Numbered from the stretch's first letter, positions 27,364 through 35,978 are shown. The stretch is DNA of 64,000 bases from Bacteroidota bacterium (GCA_018266835.1 JAFDZP010000004.1:342837-406836), one strand, 5' to 3'. Translations and numbers: made by a program. The notes: generated by a model from the letters alone, not told the origin.

Positions 27364-28020
27364 ATGTACGACTTACCATATCATAAAGAAAAAAATGAAC
27401 AAGTAGTTAAAGAATTTATTGCAAAATATCCTTTTGCTTTTTTAACCGGAGTTGACTCAGAAAACAAACCTGTTGCGACACAGATACCTGTTTTCATTGA
27501 AGAAAAGGCCGGCAGAAAAATATTGCGTGGCCATATCATGAAAAATACTGACCATCACAAAGCCTTTCTTCACAATGAAAATGTGCTGGTAGTTTTTACG
27601 GGGCATAGCACCTATATAAGCGGTACCTGGTACAGTAATCCTCACACCCCATCTACATGGAACTTTATGAGTGTGCATGCTAAAGGCAGTATAAAATTTC
27701 TGGATGATGAAGCATTAATAGATGCGCTTCGTATGGTGTCTCTTCATTTTGAAAATTACAATAAAGACTCAGCAACAATTTATGATAATCTTCCGGCGGA
27801 ATATACAGCAAGATTAATGAAGGCAATCGTCGCATTTGAAATTGAAATAAAAGAGCTTGATACGGTTTTCAAATTAAGTCAGGACAGAGATGCTGAAAGT
27901 TATAAGAATATAATCGAACGTTTAAAGCAGCAGGATGAATCAGGACAGGTGATTGCGTCTGAGATGGAAAAAAGATTTAATGAAGTATTTCCTGAAGAAT
28001 CGAATTCAAACAAACAATAA
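27364..28020 (+). CDS. PaiB-like FMN-binding protein
   Basis: The 218-residue protein has PaiB features: MYDLPYHKEKN, FAFLTGVD, VATQIPVF, GHIMKNTDHHKAF, VVFTGHSTYISGTWY and STWNFMSVHAKG. The fold is a flavin-reductase-like split barrel that binds FMN. PaiB was described as a transcriptional regulator of sporulation/degradative-enzyme genes in Bacillus; a redox role is equally likely. It lies 32 bp after the DUF4256 gene. Confidence 0.85.
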   Translation: MYDLPYHKEKNEQVVKEFIAKYPFAFLTGVDSENKPVATQIPVFIEEKAGRKILRGHIMKNTDHHKAFLHNENVLVVFTGHSTYISGTWYSNPHTPSTWNFMSVHAKGSIKFLDDEALIDALRMVSLHFENYNKDSATIYDNLPAEYTARLMKAIVAFEIEIKELDTVFKLSQDRDAESYKNIIERLKQQDESGQVIASEMEKRFNEVFPEESNSNKQ

Positions 28021-28028
28021 TTTTTTAT

Positions 28029-28508
28029 ATGGCTGAGAAAAAATCTAAGAAAGCTGAAATAAAAACAAAAGAAAACTCTGCCAGCGTAGAGGATTTTATA
28101 AACAACGTTGACGGCGAGCAAAAACGAAAAGACAGTCTGGTAATTCTTGATATGATGAAAAAAGCAACGAAGGAAGAGCCGAAAATGTGGGGAGGTTCGA
28201 TCATTGGTTTTTGTAAGGAAGTATATAAGAGTCCCGCTACAGGAAGGGAAGTTGACTGGTTCCGCATAGGATTTTCGCCCCGTAAAGCAAATCTCACTTT
28301 ATATTTCATGGGCTTTGGTCAGCATGAAGAGTCTCTTAAAAAACTCGGCAAATATAAAACCGGCTCTGGATGTTTGTATATTAACAAACTTGAAGATATT
28401 GATATAAAGGTTTTGAAAAAAATGATAGACTCGACTGCAAAAACAAATTTAAGCGAGTCAATGAAGTCAATAAAAATCAAAGATGGAAAAAGCAAATCCA
28501 AAAGTTGA
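28029..28508 (+). CDS. DUF1801 domain protein (YdhG-like)
   Basis: The 159-residue protein has a Lys-rich head, then the DUF1801 core: SVEDFINNVDGEQKRKDS, KMWGGSIIGFCKEVY, DWFRIGFSPRKANLTLYF and GSGCLYINKLEDID. The fold is shared with frataxin-like/YdeI proteins. The function is unknown. It ends 26 bp inside the next gene, which also belongs to the DUF1801 superfamily. Confidence 0.85.
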   Translation: MAEKKSKKAEIKTKENSASVEDFINNVDGEQKRKDSLVILDMMKKATKEEPKMWGGSIIGFCKEVYKSPATGREVDWFRIGFSPRKANLTLYFMGFGQHEESLKKLGKYKTGSGCLYINKLEDIDIKVLKKMIDSTAKTNLSESMKSIKIKDGKSKSKS

Positions 28509-29070
28509 CTGGTATTTCAATAAAGTCAGGAAGTGGCAGGAAGAATTAAAAGAACTAAGAACTATTGTTCTTGACTGCGGACTTACTGAAGAATTGAAGT
28601 GGGGACATCCGTGTTATACGCTCGGGAAAAGCAACATTGTTCTAATTCATGAATTCAAAGAATACTGCGCGCTGTTATTTATGAAAGGCGCTTTAATGAA
28701 AGACGCAAAAGATATTCTTGTTCAGCAGACTGAAAATGTTCAGGGAGCGAGACAGATACGCTTTACAAATCTCAAAGAAATTGTTAAACTGAAATCCACT
28801 ATCAAATCATATATAAAGGAAGCAGTTGCAATCGAAAAGGCAGGATTGAAAGTGGAAATGAAAAAGACTTCTGAATATAAGATCCCCGATGAATTTAAAA
28901 ATGAACTGAAAGAAAACTCCGAACTTAAATCGGCATTTGAAGCATTGACACCGGGAAGACAAAGAGGATACCTTCTTTATTTTTCATCTGCCAAGCAATC
29001 AAAAACACGTGAAGCAAGAGTGAAAAAATATATTCCGCATATTATAAACGGTAAAGGATTGGATGATTAA
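28483..29070 (+). CDS. YdeI-like protein (DUF1801 plus OmpD-associated domain)
   Basis: The 195-residue protein has an N-terminal DUF1801 domain (WQEELKELRTIVLDCGLTEELKWG...) and a C-terminal YdeI/OmpD-associated tail (PDEFKNELKENSELKSAFEALTPGRQRGYLLYF). Relatives are linked to bacteriocin or antimicrobial-peptide tolerance in enterobacteria; that link is unproven here. The start overlaps the previous gene by 26 bp, so translation is coupled. Confidence 0.85.
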   Translation: MEKANPKVDWYFNKVRKWQEELKELRTIVLDCGLTEELKWGHPCYTLGKSNIVLIHEFKEYCALLFMKGALMKDAKDILVQQTENVQGARQIRFTNLKEIVKLKSTIKSYIKEAVAIEKAGLKVEMKKTSEYKIPDEFKNELKENSELKSAFEALTPGRQRGYLLYFSSAKQSKTREARVKKYIPHIINGKGLDD

Positions 29071-29183
29071 TGAAAATGGAACAGACGACAAAAAATTCAA
29101 CGTTGATAAATGTTTCTCACAATTTAAACGTAAATCAAATAAACAATTTTAATATTTTAATCATAAGACCTGACTGCATTTAA
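29070..29183 (+). CDS. Possible 37-residue ORF, doubtful
   Basis: A short ORF (MKMEQTTKNSTLINVSHNLN..., ending RPDCI) starts at the TAATG junction with the YdeI-like stop. It is Asn-rich and runs into the 30-bp palindrome. It has no repeats and no similarity to the peptide at 24246. It may be chance, but it is the only ORF between ydeI and the second radical-SAM gene. Confidence 0.2.
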   Translation: MKMEQTTKNSTLINVSHNLNVNQINNFNILIIRPDCI

Positions 29184-29196
29184 AACAAATCAGGTC
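29167..29196. repeat. Divergent 30-bp palindrome copy
   Basis: Arms GACCTGA / TCAGGTC around a 16-nt centre; 30 bp in total, like the copies near 23.7 kb. It lies 10 bp upstream of the second radical-SAM start codon, with no strong T-run on the + side. Confidence 0.5.
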
Positions 29197-29206
29197 AAAA
29201 TAATTT

Positions 29207-30436
29207 ATGACATTAGACGAAGCAATAAGATTAAAAACAGAATTACTTATAGAGGGACTTACACTTACCGATGAAGCAATGACTACAGTCGGGCAGGGCG
29301 GAATGGAAAAAGTTTTCTGGGTATTCGAAATGACTCAGGCAACACATAAAGGAACAGGTGACGGTTCACGTCCGCTTCCAAACGATATGCTTTTGCCGTA
29401 TGATTTGTATGTCGATGTGCGATACAGCCCTAAGTCACCATTCAAGGTTCATAAGAGCGGTGATGCAGTTGTTCTTATGAAGAATAATGTTGAGATCTGT
29501 GAAGTGCGTTGGCCGAACAGACCTCATTACTACGGGAAGAAAACCCGCAGCGGCGAGTGGATGAAAAAAGTTGCTTCAATGCGCGGCGACTGCGGACTAC
29601 GTGTTTGCTTTGATAATGCCTGCACATACTTCGGTAAAAAAGAGCAGTGTAAATTCTGCAATATCGTGCCTGCAAGACAGAGAAATAAAGACCACGTTGT
29701 AACAATAAAGGAAGCTGAAGATATTTATGATGTGGTGAAGGAAGCGATAATTGATAATCCTGTCTGCTCGCACCTTGCAATGACGGCAGGCGCAGCGAAA
29801 GATGACGGTCTTGGGAATCTTCCTGAGATATTGGAAAAATTAAAACCGCTCTTAGCGCAAAAATATTTCCCGATAGTAACTGCCATAACTGCAACAAGAA
29901 ATATAGAGGAAACACAATATTTATGTTCCACAGGAATAAGTTCAGTCGCATTTAATCTTGAAATATGGGATGAGAAAATTTTTAGCGAGATTTGTCCCGG
30001 AAAGACAAGAAGGGTAGGAAGAGAAAGATGGATTCAGTCATTAAAAGAAGCCAGAGATTTATTAAAACCTGCAAGAGCATTAAGTTCATTCGTTGTGGGA
30101 CTTGAACCGATGGAATCAGTTTTAGCAGGAATAAATTATTTATCTACGGAAGGAATTTTTCCTATTATGAGTCCTTTCATCCCGATGGTAGGAACTGAAT
30201 ACGAAGGCAAGGAGCCGCCGAAAATTGACTGGGTATGGGATGTACATGAAAAGGCAACAGAGATAATTTATAAAAATCTTCCTGATGCATTCTGCGATGA
30301 GATATGGGACGGCGATATCGGCATCTGCCCATCATGCACAACGACGAAATTATTTTTTGATTTCATGAGAAGAATAGTTCCGAGAGATAATCCGAGAAGG
30401 ATAATGTCGCCGGAAAGTGTAAGTGCAATAGCGTAA
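29207..30436 (+). CDS. Radical-SAM enzyme with atypical cysteine spacing (paralogue 2)
   Basis: This 409-residue paralogue of the protein at 24549 shares the start (LDEAIRLKTELLIEGL), the cysteine cluster, VVGLEPMESVLAG and the C-terminal ICPSC. The cluster reads C-x9-C-x8-C-x2-C (CGLRVCFDNACTYFGKKEQ then CKFC), with one more cysteine inside the first gap. ECKFC/QCKFC aligns exactly with paralogue 1. No repeat peptide adjoins it. A different substrate or a second step on the same substrate is possible; neither can be shown here. A long palindrome-rich gap follows. Confidence 0.8.
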   Translation: MTLDEAIRLKTELLIEGLTLTDEAMTTVGQGGMEKVFWVFEMTQATHKGTGDGSRPLPNDMLLPYDLYVDVRYSPKSPFKVHKSGDAVVLMKNNVEICEVRWPNRPHYYGKKTRSGEWMKKVASMRGDCGLRVCFDNACTYFGKKEQCKFCNIVPARQRNKDHVVTIKEAEDIYDVVKEAIIDNPVCSHLAMTAGAAKDDGLGNLPEILEKLKPLLAQKYFPIVTAITATRNIEETQYLCSTGISSVAFNLEIWDEKIFSEICPGKTRRVGRERWIQSLKEARDLLKPARALSSFVVGLEPMESVLAGINYLSTEGIFPIMSPFIPMVGTEYEGKEPPKIDWVWDVHEKATEIIYKNLPDAFCDEIWDGDIGICPSCTTTKLFFDFMRRIVPRDNPRRIMSPESVSAIA

Positions 30437-30977
30437 AGTTTATAACCATAATCATCCTCGTTCCGATGTTATCAATTATCAAATCCCGCTTTAGCGGGAC
30501 GTAAGCGTCGGAACGTTAAATACACAAACCATTCCAAAAAATAATTTTCATCCCTACTAATAGGTAGAATTCATTTTGTAAAAAATTTTCTTATATGTAT
30601 TTTTACATTGTGAGAAATGTTCTTGCTATGTCATTCCCGTTCCGCAATATGTGGGGGATAAACTCCGGTGGAAATCCATCTAAAATATAATGTGACAATA
30701 ATGTTACAATGTAATGTTGCGATGCGGGGCATGGAAACGAGAAAGCTTTTTTTATTTTGAAGTCCCGCCAAGTCGGGATGAAAACAAAATCCGTCAAAAA
30801 CCCATCAATTCAGAAAAATAAAAATAACCGTTATTGTTTTTACAACATCGGGCAACATATCCCGCTGAAGACGGGACTGAGCTCCGATCAGAAATGCGAC
30901 ATTAATGCGACTTTATTAGTAAATTTTCAGTTGAATGAATTGAAACTTTTCTATAAGTTTTACTATATAATAAAACT
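30437..30977. other. Palindrome-rich intergenic region, no gene supported
   Basis: 541 bp with several TCCCG...CGGGA palindromes (30484-30499, 30763-30778, 30860-30876). There is also what looks like a copy of the 27-bp REP-like element split near 30640 by ~35 bp (TGTCATTCCCG ... GGAAATCCAT). I see no rRNA, tRNA or convincing ORF. Confidence 0.6.
30459..30515. repeat. Nested palindrome
   Basis: Outer arms CGTTCCGA (30459-30466) and TCGGAACG (30508-30515) enclose an inner hairpin TCCCGCT / AGCGGGA (30484-30490 / 30493-30499). It begins 22 bp after the second radical-SAM stop. It may aid termination or be a small mobile repeat. Confidence 0.55.
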
Positions 30978-31499
30978 ATGAGACTATTTTTCAAAGCAAG
31001 AGGCGACGCCTCGTTTGGTTTATTGTTAATCCGTTTAACTCTCGGCAGCGTTTTTCTGATTGCCGGAGCTTCAAAGGTTTTACATCTTCAGGAATTTATA
31101 ACGGCAGTCCAGAAAATGGGTGTGCTGCCCGAGAACGTTGCATTCATTTTCGGATTTATGCTTCCGTTTGTGGAAATGCTCTTCGGCGCCTTATATATAA
31201 TAGGATTTCTTACACCCGTAACTTCCTTCGTTCTTTCAATGCTGCTCGTTAGTTTTTTGGTTACATTGAAAAACGATGCGGAAATACCGTTCACTTATAA
31301 CTGGGTATTTCTTGCCTGTACAATTTGTACAATGTTTTCCGGTGCAGGGATAATTTCTTTCGATGCATTTCTTGACAAGAAGAAAAAAACTGTAGCGATT
31401 CCTGTTACTCCGCCACCGCCTCCAGTGATTGTTGAAGAAAAGAAAATTCAGATTATAGAGCCGATTGAAGTAAAGGACGAGAAAATTGATATCCACTAA
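30978..31499 (+). CDS. DoxX/MauE-like membrane protein
   Basis: The 173-residue protein has four membrane segments and DoxX features (LLLIRLTLGSVFLIAGASKV, LQEFITAVQKMGVLP, LPFVEMLFGALYIIGFLTP). The C-terminal ~45 residues form a cytoplasmic or periplasmic Pro/Lys/Glu-rich tail (TPPPPPPVI-like run, then EVKDEK). DoxX proteins are linked to quinone/thiosulfate redox or methylamine-dehydrogenase maturation; the role here is open. It stands alone. Confidence 0.8.
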   Translation: MRLFFKARGDASFGLLLIRLTLGSVFLIAGASKVLHLQEFITAVQKMGVLPENVAFIFGFMLPFVEMLFGALYIIGFLTPVTSFVLSMLLVSFLVTLKNDAEIPFTYNWVFLACTICTMFSGAGIISFDAFLDKKKKTVAIPVTPPPPPVIVEEKKIQIIEPIEVKDEKIDIH

Positions 31500-31577
31500 T
31501 CAGTTTAATTTTTATTTTCTTTTTTGATATATTATTATATATTGTAAGTAACTGTAAAACAAAAGAGGTGAGGTCTT

Positions 31578-32519
31578 TTGAAAAACAGAAATACAATAAG
31601 TATATATCATTTCATTAATTACAATAGAAATGATTTATCGGATTATATCAAAAGGCTTGGAAAGCTTAGACCTGTTGTCTGCTTTGATTTAGAAGACAGT
31701 GTTCAGGACTTGCTGCATCCCAAAAGAAATTCTGCATTAAAAATTATTGCCCGAAAAAAACTGCTGGAGATTTTCAACAGTTGTAATTTTCCCGATACTA
31801 AAATCGGAATAAGATTAAATTCTTTCCATTCCTCAGAATTCATTTTAGATATAAAATTACTTTCTGAATTAAACAAGATTGTTCATATTAATTCACTTCT
31901 TATTCCTAAATCTGAAAGCAACAGCGATGTGGAAAAATTAACTTCGATATTATCTGATTTGAAAATAGAAGTTGATGAGGTAATCCCGATCATTGAAACA
32001 CAGAAAGGATTTGAAAATCTTCAATCAATGCTTGAAAATAAAAGTGAGAAAGTAAAACAAATAGCGTTCGGTCATTGTGATTTTAATATTGATAAAAATA
32101 TATTTCCTTTTCATCATCAGAATTCCAGAGAGTACTGGAACTGGGTAAAAGAGTTTCTGAGTATATTGGAATCGCATAATATTGAATTTGTAAATTCACC
32201 ATATCTTAAACTCAATGATTCATATTCGTTTAACTCGATGCTCTCAAAATTAAATCATTTCTGTAATGGTAGCTTCGGGCAGATTTCATTGACGTATAAA
32301 CAAACTGAGTTATGTTCAGAATATGATTCATCTTATAAAGATCTTAACGGCTTTGATAAAAAATTAACAGGTGTAGAAATTTCAGAATATGCGAAAAGGA
32401 TAATTGATGATTTTGAATCAAATAATAAAAGCAAAGGATTTTCGGTAACATCAGCTAACAAAACTTTGATTTCTCCCCATGAATATATTTCAGCTAAAAA
32501 ATACTTAAGGGAAGCATGA
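31578..32519 (+). CDS. HpcH/HpaI aldolase/citrate lyase beta-like protein
   Basis: The 313-residue protein has the CitE/HpcH TIM-barrel pattern: VVCFDLEDSVQD (metal/acid residues), GIRLNSFHS (substrate arginine), LLIPKSES and EVIPIIETQKGFENL (metal-binding Glu). The start is TTG with AGAGGTGAGG upstream. It overlaps the next gene by 4 bp (ATGA), so the two form one operon. Family members cleave or form C-C bonds of CoA- or acid-containing substrates; the partner SGNH-like enzyme suggests a dedicated small pathway of unknown product. Confidence 0.75.
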   Translation: MKNRNTISIYHFINYNRNDLSDYIKRLGKLRPVVCFDLEDSVQDLLHPKRNSALKIIARKKLLEIFNSCNFPDTKIGIRLNSFHSSEFILDIKLLSELNKIVHINSLLIPKSESNSDVEKLTSILSDLKIEVDEVIPIIETQKGFENLQSMLENKSEKVKQIAFGHCDFNIDKNIFPFHHQNSREYWNWVKEFLSILESHNIEFVNSPYLKLNDSYSFNSMLSKLNHFCNGSFGQISLTYKQTELCSEYDSSYKDLNGFDKKLTGVEISEYAKRIIDDFESNNKSKGFSVTSANKTLISPHEYISAKKYLREA

Positions 32520-33328
32520 TGGAAATTAATATAACGATAGTAGGAGGATGTTTCCCGGTGCAGAATAATATTCCGAAGGAAAAGCTATATCATCAGATTG
32601 TAAAAAAAGAGTTAAAAGAAAAATATAATGTTGATCTGAAAATTAACATCATAAGATATGAGAGATTTGCGATGTGTTTTGAAAAAATTTCAGACCACTG
32701 CAGTAAAAATCCTGTTGATGCGTTGTTGTTTCACATCCGTACAGAACAATACTTAAGAATTTCAAAATTGTTCTATAGCTATTGTGATTCTCATGGAAAG
32801 TTAAGAAGAGAATTGAATCTTCCGATATTCGATAGAATACCTCCGGAAGTACATGAAAAACTTTTAGCCAATATGCCTAAGCCAAGTGATTATAAAGAGA
32901 GGCAGAAATTTTTGAATAAACTGAAAATTCATCTGAATTATCTCGGAGGAAGTATAATAGGTAACAAAAGTTATGCACTAAAACAATATGAAGACTTGTT
33001 TAATAAAATTGTAGACTTCTGTAAGTTGGAAAACATAAAATTGATTGTTGCGGGTCCCGCATCCAGACCTCATTTGAATATTGAAAACAAATTAACAGAA
33101 GAGCTTGGTTCTTATTTTGAAAAGAAATCAGAGAAGAGAAACACACCGTTTCTTAATCTAAGCGGTGTGAAAAATACAAAAGGTGATAATTTGTTTTTTG
33201 AGAACGGAATTCATGTAAGTGAAGCCGGACATAAAAGAGCTGCCGGCTTACTCTCACAAAAATTACTGGAACTGTTTCCTATTTTATTATTAAGCTCTCT
33301 CGTTCAGGACCAACTGATATATACTTGA
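32516..33328 (+). CDS. SGNH-hydrolase-like protein, 3' end overlapping purA
   Basis: The 270-residue protein has SGNH-type features: an N-terminal strand IVGGCFPVQ, a central LIVAGPASRPH (block-III-like) and a final NGIHVSEAGHKRAAG, which fits the GxH of block V. The usual Ser of block I (GDS) is not evident (VGGCFP), and the Asp of DxxH is Asn, so catalysis is uncertain. It is translationally coupled to the HpcH/HpaI-like gene. The last 16 codons run antisense into the 3' end of purA, which suggests a displaced stop codon. Confidence 0.6.
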   Translation: MMEINITIVGGCFPVQNNIPKEKLYHQIVKKELKEKYNVDLKINIIRYERFAMCFEKISDHCSKNPVDALLFHIRTEQYLRISKLFYSYCDSHGKLRRELNLPIFDRIPPEVHEKLLANMPKPSDYKERQKFLNKLKIHLNYLGGSIIGNKSYALKQYEDLFNKIVDFCKLENIKLIVAGPASRPHLNIENKLTEELGSYFEKKSEKRNTPFLNLSGVKNTKGDNLFFENGIHVSEAGHKRAAGLLSQKLLELFPILLLSSLVQDQLIYT

Positions 33329-34556
33329 TTGAATATCCGATAAGCTCTTCAATTGTATTTATATATTTCCGGGCATTTGCAGGAAGCTCATCAAATTTTC
33401 TGCATTTGGTAATATCTTCATCCCATCCTTCAAGCTCAATGTACTCAGGCACTGCCTTATCAAGCAGGGGATTTAACGGAAATGTTTTTGTACTCTTGCC
33501 GTCTATATTATAAGCAGTACAAATTTTTAATGTCTTTGAACCTGATAGACTGTCAAGTTTTGTTATGGCAATTTCATCTGCTCCCTGTACATCAGCGCCG
33601 TATTTACTTGCTACTGCATCGAAGTGTCCTATTGTTCTTGGTCTGCCTGTAGCCGCTCCGTACTCGAATGCAATCTCACGAAGGTTGTGTGCGTCTTCAT
33701 CATTCATGCGAGTTACAAACGGTCCCGCGCCTACGCAGGTGGAAAATGACTTCATTACACCTATGACTTTATCAATCTTCTTTGTTAGCAATCCTCCGCC
33801 TATGGGAGCGAATGCAGCAAGAGTGCACGAAGAAGTTGTAAACGGATAGATGCCGTAGTTTATATCGCGGAGCGAACCAAGCTGTGCTTCGAACATAATT
33901 TTCTTCCCGTCCTTAGCGGCGTTGCTAAGAAGCTCAGTAACATTGCAAATATACTTCTTAACTTTTTCACCGTACTTGTTGAGCCATGCCATGGTTTCAT
34001 CGACTGTAATTTCTTTATCGCTTTTGTACAGACCTTTGATAAGTAGATTTTTCCATTCGACTAATTCTTCGACCCGTTTTCTTAATTCATCCGGGAAGAA
34101 GAGTTCACCGAGCATTATGCTTTTTTTCTGATATCGTTCGCCGTAGGCGTATGCAATTCCTTTTTTAGTTGAGCCGTATGCTCCAGCGCCGAGACGTTCT
34201 TCTTCAAGTTCGTCTTCAAGTCTGTGAAACGGAAATGTTATCGTTGCGCGCTCTGATATTCTGAGATTGGAGCAGTCGATGCCTGACTTTTCAAGCTCTT
34301 CAACTTCGTTGCAGAAAGCTTCTATTTCTATGACTGTGCCTGTGCCTAAGATGTTTGTTACTTTGGGATTGAATATTCCCGATGGTATTAAGTGTAGTTT
34401 GAATGTGCCGAATTCGTTAACGACTGTATGCCCTGCGTTGTTGCCGCCCTGGAAGCGGACGACGTAATCAACATCCTGCGCGAAGTAGTCTACCATACGT
34501 CCTTTGCCTTCATCGCCCCATTGTAAACCTACAAGAACTGTAATTTGATTATCCAT
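33279..34556 (-). CDS. purA: Adenylosuccinate synthetase
   Basis: The 425-residue enzyme has the P-loop LQWGDEGKGRMVD near the start, NNAGHTV, GSTKKGIAYAYG, QLGSLRDINYGIYPFTTSSCT and GRPRTIGHFDAV, all family hallmarks. It makes adenylosuccinate from IMP and aspartate with GTP, the first step to AMP. It is convergent with the SGNH-like gene, and the two coding regions overlap by 50 bp. The stretch between its start and the STAS terminator is short, so its promoter is unclear. Confidence 0.95.
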   Translation of the reverse strand: MDNQITVLVGLQWGDEGKGRMVDYFAQDVDYVVRFQGGNNAGHTVVNEFGTFKLHLIPSGIFNPKVTNILGTGTVIEIEAFCNEVEELEKSGIDCSNLRISERATITFPFHRLEDELEEERLGAGAYGSTKKGIAYAYGERYQKKSIMLGELFFPDELRKRVEELVEWKNLLIKGLYKSDKEITVDETMAWLNKYGEKVKKYICNVTELLSNAAKDGKKIMFEAQLGSLRDINYGIYPFTTSSCTLAAFAPIGGGLLTKKIDKVIGVMKSFSTCVGAGPFVTRMNDEDAHNLREIAFEYGAATGRPRTIGHFDAVASKYGADVQGADEIAITKLDSLSGSKTLKICTAYNIDGKSTKTFPLNPLLDKAVPEYIELEGWDEDITKCRKFDELPANARKYINTIEELIGYSIKYISVGPERESLIIK

Positions 34557-34574
34557 ATATATTAATTTTTGAGC

Positions 34575-34610
34575 AAAAAAAAATCTTCAACTTTGCAGTT
34601 GAAGATTTTT
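34575..34610 (-). terminator. Terminator of the secD-secF-STAS transcript
   Basis: A 14-bp perfect stem (34579-34592 / 34597-34610) with loop TTGC. On the minus strand it is followed by a T-run made by the A-tract at 34575-34583. It lies 54 bp past the STAS stop and just upstream of purA. Confidence 0.85.
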
Positions 34611-34663
34611 ATAGTTATAAAAATTTGAACAAAAAATTCAAATCAATTTTATTTGAAGATTTT

Positions 34664-34969
34664 TTACAAACCGAATACTGAATCGAGTTTTGTAATTCTG
34701 AATACATTTAAAATCTTATCGTTGAGATTAACTAAACGTAAATCTTTGTTAACGGATTTAACTTTCTTATAGCATGCAATCAGGATGCCCAGTCCTGAAC
34801 TGTTAATAGAATTTACATTGCTGAAATCTATTTCAATATCTTTACAGTCAGTGTTTAATTCTGAGTTAACGATAGTATTCAGGTCGTTAAGGTTTGTTAA
34901 ACCAATTGAATCATCTTTAATCAGAATGCTAAGGGAACCGTTGTTATATGTTTTTTCGAATGTTTCCAA
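34664..34969 (-). CDS. STAS-domain anti-sigma-factor antagonist-like protein
   Basis: The 101-residue single STAS domain has VNSINSSGLGILIACYKKV (~52-70). The NSSGLG motif carries the serine that SpoIIAA-type proteins phosphorylate. It would act in a partner-switching cascade with an anti-sigma kinase and a PP2C phosphatase, none of which is in the window. It lies 17 bp after secF on the same strand, probably one transcript. Confidence 0.85.
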   Translation of the reverse strand: METFEKTYNNGSLSILIKDDSIGLTNLNDLNTIVNSELNTDCKDIEIDFSNVNSINSSGLGILIACYKKVKSVNKDLRLVNLNDKILNVFRITKLDSVFGL

Positions 34970-34986
34970 AAAGATATATGTTAAAA

Positions 34987-35925
34987 TTATCTGGCTAATT
35001 TTGCTTTTGCGCTGAGCTTATCCATTACTCTGTGTTTGTAGTCAACAACAATTGCACTCGCTACGAAAACAGAAGAGTATGTACCTGTAATAATACCTAC
35101 TCCAAATACAAAAGAAAATGCTCTATTTACTTCACCACCGAATATAAATAAAACAAGGATTGTTAAAAATACTGTACCGCCTGTGATAATTGTTCTGCTT
35201 AAAGTTGCATTCACAGAGTGGTTCATTATTGCTTCAATATCTTCGTTCTTGTGAATCTTTACGTTTTCTCTTATTCTGTCGAAGATAATAACCGTATCGT
35301 TAACAGAGAAACCTACGAGTGTAAGGAACGCCGCTAACATCTGCTGATTGAATTCAAGTCGTATGCTTGGCACTAAGAAGTCAATGATAGCAACTACTGC
35401 AAGTGTGATTAAAACATCATGGGCAAGAGCTACAATTGCACCGAGAGCGTATATAAACTGAAATCTGAAAGCCAGATAAACAAAGATACCGATAAGAGAT
35501 AAGATAACTGCATAGAATGCATTCTTTCTTAACTCGGCACCGATTTTCGGACCTACTTTATCTATTCTCTGAACTGTGAAGTTGTTACCTGCAAATTTGC
35601 TTTTTACTGCAGTCTGAATTTTATCAGATACTGTTGTTCCTTCTTCCTGCATAGGAGTTCTGAGCAGAATGTCTTTATCGCTTCCCATGGTTTTAATTTC
35701 CATACCCGGAAAACCTGATTCATCCATTGTGCTTCTTAGGTCGCCGACGTTTACATCGTTAGCAAATTTCAACTGAATTTCTGTTCCGCCCTGAAAGTCA
35801 ATTCCGAGTGGAATTCCCTTTGTGAACAATATTCCCAATCCTATTACTATAATAGCAATCGAAAGAAGATAGAATTTTCTTCTCTTTCCAAGGAAGTCTA
35901 TATTTGTGTGCTGAAATAATCTCAT
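34987..35925 (-). CDS. secF: Protein translocase subunit SecF
   Basis: The 312-residue protein has six membrane segments: TM1 at ~17-35, then a periplasmic domain, then a five-segment block. Marks are the KGIPLGIDFQGGTEIQLKF start, FSVNDTVIIFDRIREN, and LSRTIITGGTVFLTIL. With SecD it uses the proton-motive force to complete secretion. It lies 53 bp after secD. The length is normal. Confidence 0.95.
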   Translation of the reverse strand: MRLFQHTNIDFLGKRRKFYLLSIAIIVIGLGILFTKGIPLGIDFQGGTEIQLKFANDVNVGDLRSTMDESGFPGMEIKTMGSDKDILLRTPMQEEGTTVSDKIQTAVKSKFAGNNFTVQRIDKVGPKIGAELRKNAFYAVILSLIGIFVYLAFRFQFIYALGAIVALAHDVLITLAVVAIIDFLVPSIRLEFNQQMLAAFLTLVGFSVNDTVIIFDRIRENVKIHKNEDIEAIMNHSVNATLSRTIITGGTVFLTILVLFIFGGEVNRAFSFVFGVGIITGTYSSVFVASAIVVDYKHRVMDKLSAKAKLAR

Positions 35926-35978
35926 TTACTTGTATTAAAAATTGTCTAAAAAATTTTAAAATTATATTTAATAGTATA

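Noticed and set aside
25797..29070. Phage-defence island
   Set aside because: No nuclease, methylase, helicase or toxin gene is present; the proteins are single-domain DUF, PaiB and GyrI types.
30757..30981. 74-codon ORF before DoxX
   Set aside because: It spans CCCG palindromes, has no recognisable domain and overlaps the DoxX start.
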